Positions 1-5,197 of a stretch of DNA of 5,197 bases are shown here, in pieces; position 1 is the first letter of the stretch, and each line of letters opens with the position of its first letter. The translations under genes were made by a program, and so were the position numbers. Origin of the DNA: a bacterium (GTDB taxonomy: Bacteria > Krumholzibacteriota > Krumholzibacteria > LZORAL124-64-63); assembly GCA_030592025.1 (NCBI GenBank), contig JAUUZX010000168.1, positions 1 through 5,197 on the forward strand, written 5' to 3'. The notes below the pieces were generated by a model. That model saw nothing but the letters and a program-made list of their open reading frames with translations. It did no database searches and was not told where the DNA came from.

Positions 1-470
1 AGGTAGTTCAGGCCCTGCAGGTAGAGGGACTCCTCCAGGTACGGAGTCGCCGGATAGTTCTGGAAGAGCAGGTCCAGCTTGCGGATGGACATGCGGTAGG
101 ACTCGAGCCTGTGCCATGATTTGGCCTGGAGAAAGAGGGCGTCGTCGGTGAGGCTGTGACCGGGGTACTCGTCCAGAACGGTCTGGGCCTTCTCGATGGC
201 CTTGTCGTAGTTCTGCTTCTGGGCCCCCGTGGGCGGGGGCGGATCCTCGTTCTTCTTGATGGCCTCCTGCCGCGTGTGCTCCGCTTCGTCGAAGGCCTTC
301 TTGGCGTTGTAGAAAATGTTGTACTTGGCGCAACCGGCCAGCAGCAGGAGCAGCAGCAGGGCCCCCCCCAGGCGACGGCCCGTCCCCCCGCGGCGACACC
401 CGGCACCCGAGACCTGAACCCCACCAACCGGTGCAGCGAGAGTGCCAGGAAACCACCACTGACCATGCAA
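1..470 (-). CDS. TPR lipoprotein, BamD-like (3' end cut off; start uncertain)
   Basis: N-terminal part of an exported lipoprotein; the reading frame is still open at base 1. A signal peptide is clear: an arginine-containing n-region (RRGGTGRRLGG), a run of seven leucines, and the lipobox LLAGC with the acylated Cys at 332-330. Residue +2 is Ala, which fits outer-membrane sorting. The mature part begins CAKYNIFYNAKKAFDEAE, continues through a charged and Pro-rich stretch (EDPPPPTG), then shows two TPR-like helix pairs (NYDKAIEKAQTVLDEYP and YRMSIRKLDLLFQNYP). This layout resembles BamD/YfiO-type outer-membrane assembly lipoproteins and related TPR lipoproteins of candidate phyla; I cannot separate these from 110 mature residues. 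The start is a problem: this frame has no ATG or GTG between the upstream stop (518-516) and the lipobox, only TTG at 470. An ATG at 466 lies in another frame and would reach the lipobox only by a shift near a run of eight G (369-362). It sits 108 bases after pyrC. Confidence 0.72.
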   Translation of the reverse strand, partial: MHGQWWFPGTLAAPVGGVQVSGAGCRRGGTGRRLGGALLLLLLLAGCAKYNIFYNAKKAFDEAEHTRQEAIKKNEDPPPPTGAQKQNYDKAIEKAQTVLDEYPGHSLTDDALFLQAKSWHRLESYRMSIRKLDLLFQNYPATPYLEESLYLQGLNY

Positions 471-497
471 ATAATTACGCCACTTGATGTTATTCAA
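471..497 (-). promoter_or_regulatory. Weak candidate promoter for the TPR lipoprotein gene
   Basis: The gap after pyrC contains an AT-rich pocket that stands out from the GC-rich surroundings. On the minus strand it holds TTGAAT (497-492), and 14 to 15 bases further TAATTAT (477-471). The -35-like element is good. The -10-like element matches the consensus poorly and the spacing is short. If it is active, transcription would begin close to the ATG at 466. The remaining part of the 471-578 gap has only short weak inverted repeats, with no U-tract terminator and no small gene that I can support. Confidence 0.22.
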
Positions 498-578
498 CAG
501 ATCTCCAGCGTTTCTCTAAGCCAGACATGCCGAGGACGCCCGCCGCACCGGGCCCGCAAACCGGGGGGACTGCAAATC

Positions 579-1892
579 CTATTCCGCTTCGTCCCGCCAG
601 GTCAAGCGGCCCCGCAGGAAGGTGGCCTTCACCCGGCCGGTGAGGGTCTCCCCCAGGTAGGCGGAGTTGCGGCTGCGCGACTGGAAGGACGCCTTGGTGA
701 CGGTCCATTCCTGGTCCGGATCCAGGAGCACGAAGTCGGCCCCGCCGCCCTCCTCCAATCCACCGACCGGCAGACCGAACACCCGCGTGGGGTTCTCGGA
801 CATGGCCTGCACGAGGCCGCCCAGGTCCATGATCCCCGTCTTGACCAGGTAGGTGACACCCACGGCGAAGGCCGTCTCCAGTCCGATGACGCCGAAGGGC
901 GCCTGATCGAACTGGTGTTCCTTCTCCGTGGCCGTGTGGGGAGCGTGGTCCGTGGCGATGGCGTCGATGGTGCCGTCGGCCAATCCCTCGGCCACGGCGT
1001 TCACGTCGTCGGGCTCGCGCAGGGGCGGGCTCATCTTGAACAGGGGCGAGAAGTCCCGGCAACGGCTGTGGTCGAGACTGAAATGATGGGGCGTCGCCTC
1101 GGCAGTGACGTGGACGCCCTCGGCCTTGGCGCGCCGGACGAGTTCCACCGCTCCCTTGGTGGAGACGTGGGCCACGTGCAGGTGACCACCGGTCGCGCGG
1201 GCCAGTTCGATGTCACGGAAGACAGCGGCGTCCTCGCCGGCCCGGGGCATGCCGCTCAGCCCCAGCCGCACCGACCAGTAGCCGCCGTGCATGACGCCGC
1301 CGCCCACGATGGAGCGATCCTCGGCGTGGGAGATGATGGGCACGCCCAGCATACCGGCGTACTTGAGGGCGTTGGACATGAGGCTGCCGTCGGCGACCGG
1401 CGAGCCGTCGTCGGAGAAGCCCACGGCGCCCGCGGCGACCATGTCCCCGAACTCGTTCATGCCCTCGCCCCGACGACCCGGGCTCACGGCGCCGGTGGGG
1501 AAGACGCGGCAGAAGTTGTGCTCCCGGGCGCGGTCGATCTGGTAGCGTATCATGCCCGAGTTGTCCACGGCGGGCTCGGTATTGGGCATGGTCACGACGC
1601 CGGTGAAGCCGCCGGCCGCCGCCGCGCGGCACCCCGTGGCCAGGGTCTCCTTCTCCTCGTTGCCGGGCTCGCGGAAATGCACGTGCAGATCGACGAAACC
1701 CGGGGCCAGCACGAGACCACCGGCGTCGAACACGGGCAGGCCCTCGACGGAGGGGATGCCCACGCCGAGACCCTCGATCACGCCCCGCTTCACGTGGAGG
1801 TACCCCTTGCGCCGGGCCAGCTTGCCCCGGCGGCAGATCCGCACGTCGGTGATGAGATATTCCGCCGGAATGCGCGTCCAGTTCCAGTCCAT
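579..1892 (-). CDS. pyrC: Dihydroorotase (PyrC, type I)
   Basis: Catalyses the reversible cyclisation of N-carbamoyl-L-aspartate to dihydroorotate, the third step of UMP synthesis, in the cytoplasm. The 437-residue length is normal for the long (type I, amidohydrolase) family. Visible motifs are GFVDLHVHFREPG at 65-77 with metal ligands H70 and H72, the MPNTEP loop at 102-107, FSDDGSPV at 159-166, ISHAED at 187-192 (H189), HLHVAHVST at 237-245 (H242) and ATDHAPH at 313-319 (D315, the expected catalytic Asp). An FSDDG aspartate takes the place that a carboxylated Lys holds in the short E. coli-type enzyme; this is typical of type I. I chose the ATG at 1892 because AAGGGA lies 7 bases upstream. 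A longer frame opens at TTG 1946, but those 18 residues look like untranslated spacer. It is the third gene after pyrR and pyrB. Type I enzymes often need PyrB as a partner, so a PyrB-PyrC complex is plausible (inference). Confidence 0.97.
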   Translation of the reverse strand: MDWNWTRIPAEYLITDVRICRRGKLARRKGYLHVKRGVIEGLGVGIPSVEGLPVFDAGGLVLAPGFVDLHVHFREPGNEEKETLATGCRAAAAGGFTGVVTMPNTEPAVDNSGMIRYQIDRAREHNFCRVFPTGAVSPGRRGEGMNEFGDMVAAGAVGFSDDGSPVADGSLMSNALKYAGMLGVPIISHAEDRSIVGGGVMHGGYWSVRLGLSGMPRAGEDAAVFRDIELARATGGHLHVAHVSTKGAVELVRRAKAEGVHVTAEATPHHFSLDHSRCRDFSPLFKMSPPLREPDDVNAVAEGLADGTIDAIATDHAPHTATEKEHQFDQAPFGVIGLETAFAVGVTYLVKTGIMDLGGLVQAMSENPTRVFGLPVGGLEEGGGADFVLLDPDQEWTVTKASFQSRSRNSAYLGETLTGRVKATFLRGRLTWRDEAE

Positions 1893-1899
1893 GGATGCT

Positions 1900-1905
1900 T
1901 CCCTT
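1900..1905 (-). promoter_or_regulatory. Ribosome binding site of pyrC
   Basis: The minus strand reads GAGGAAAGGGAAGCATCC directly before ATG 1892. AAGGGA is 7 bases from the start codon. This supports the ATG at 1892 over the in-frame TTG at 1946, whose upstream bases lie in the end of pyrB. Confidence 0.65.
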
Positions 1906-1915
1906 TCCTCGGTCA

Positions 1916-1935
1916 CGGGGCTCCGCGGAGGCCCG
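1916..1935 (-). repeat. Short hairpin in the pyrB-pyrC gap
   Basis: The 67-base spacer between pyrB and pyrC contains CTCCGCGGAG, a perfect 10-base palindrome at 1921-1930. After one mismatched pair it is flanked by complementary CGGG (1916-1919) and CCCG (1932-1935). It could fold into a small hairpin just upstream of the pyrC ribosome binding site. No T-run follows, so it is not an intrinsic terminator. It might tune mRNA stability or pyrC translation, or be chance in GC-rich DNA. Confidence 0.35.
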
Positions 1936-1959
1936 GCTGATGCCAAGAACCGTCTGCTG

Positions 1960-4963
<3,004 letters not shown>

Positions 4964-4974
<11 letters not shown>

Positions 4975-5197
4975 GCCGGAGCGCCTGCAGACGACGGCGC
5001 GCCTGGCCCGCCCAGCTCGAATCGGGATCAATCTCGAGGTAGCGCTCCCAGGCGTTGACGGCCCGAGCCGTGTGCCCGCCTTCCTCCAGGGCGCGGGCCC
5101 GGCCGAAGATTGCGCGCCGGTGCTTCGGGTCGATGGCCAGGGCCGCGTCGAACTCGGCCACCGCTTCGTCGAAGCGGGCGGTGAGGAAGAGGGCGTG
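4964..5197 (-). CDS. TPR-repeat protein, C-terminal end (5' part outside window)
   Basis: The frame is open from the right edge to the TGA at 4966-4964, giving 77 residues. They contain one good TPR unit, from FDEAVAEFDAALAIDPKHRRA onward to the helix FGRARALEEGG, then a second unit HTARAVNAWERYLEIDPDSSW with a short basic tail (GQARRRLQALRHGE). TPRs are protein-binding scaffolds; nothing here tells the partner or location. A GTG at 5161 is within the repeat and is not the real start. Its end overlaps the ABC gene start by 11 bases, so the two are probably one operon with coupled translation; a functional link to the transporter is inference only. Confidence 0.85.

Noticed and set aside
8..466. 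152-codon minus-strand frame from ATG 466
   Set aside because: After the G-run its translation becomes Arg/Thr/Ser-rich nonsense, while the neighbouring frame gives a lipobox and TPRs. Only its first codons might matter if there is a frameshift.
519..578. Possible terminator after pyrC (inverted repeats GCCCG/CGGGC and CCCG/CGGG)
   Set aside because: Stems are only 4 to 5 bp and no T-run follows on the minus strand.
156..1940. Long plus-strand open frame (594 codons) opposite the lipoprotein and pyrC
   Set aside because: It lies antisense to clear pyrC motifs, its translation is low-complexity (His/Gly/Val/Arg-rich) with no domain, and such frames are common in GC-rich DNA.
1893..1946. Earlier TTG start for PyrC
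   Set aside because: The 18 added residues do not look like PyrC, and ATG 1892 has a well-spaced ribosome binding site.

Overview
The window is about two thirds G+C. Every gene I can support lies on the minus strand, so transcription runs from high to low coordinates. The organism looks like a high-GC, double-membraned bacterium: it encodes a lipobox-bearing TPR lipoprotein of the BamD-like kind. The first mature residues of that lipoprotein (CAKYN.FYNAKKAFDEAE) remind me of proteins from FCB-group or related candidate phyla. That placement is a memory-based inference, not a search result.

Layout in transcription order. (1) 5197-4964: the C-terminal end of a TPR protein, cut by the window edge. 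(2) 4974-3673: a 433-residue protein with two ABC ATPase domains, resembling fused ECF-type (EcfA/CbiO) ATPases; its start overlaps the TPR gene by 11 bases. (3) 3672-3453: a 220-base regulatory region with a GC-rich hairpin, a probable sigma-70-type promoter with an extended -10, a candidate PyrR-binding RNA hairpin and an intrinsic terminator (attenuator). (4) 3452-579: pyrR, pyrB and pyrC, a compact pyrimidine operon. pyrR and pyrB overlap by ATGA; pyrB and pyrC are 67 bases apart. (5) 578-471: a 108-base gap without a convincing terminator. (6) From about 470 to the left edge: the N-terminal part of a TPR lipoprotein whose start codon is unclear.

How the genes work together: PyrB (aspartate carbamoyltransferase) and PyrC (dihydroorotase) catalyse consecutive steps of de novo UMP synthesis. 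PyrR is the usual UMP/UTP-sensing RNA-binding regulator and lies first in the operon, directly behind a terminator. The natural model is feedback attenuation: when pyrimidines are plentiful, PyrR binds the leader RNA and transcription stops before pyrR. The ABC and TPR genes upstream are probably a separate unit.

Most of the window is ordinary housekeeping sequence. I see no new defence system, mobile element, CRISPR array or RNA gene. The points most worth a second look are the pyr leader, the degenerate first ATPase domain of the ABC protein, and the poly-G tract in the lipoprotein signal peptide.
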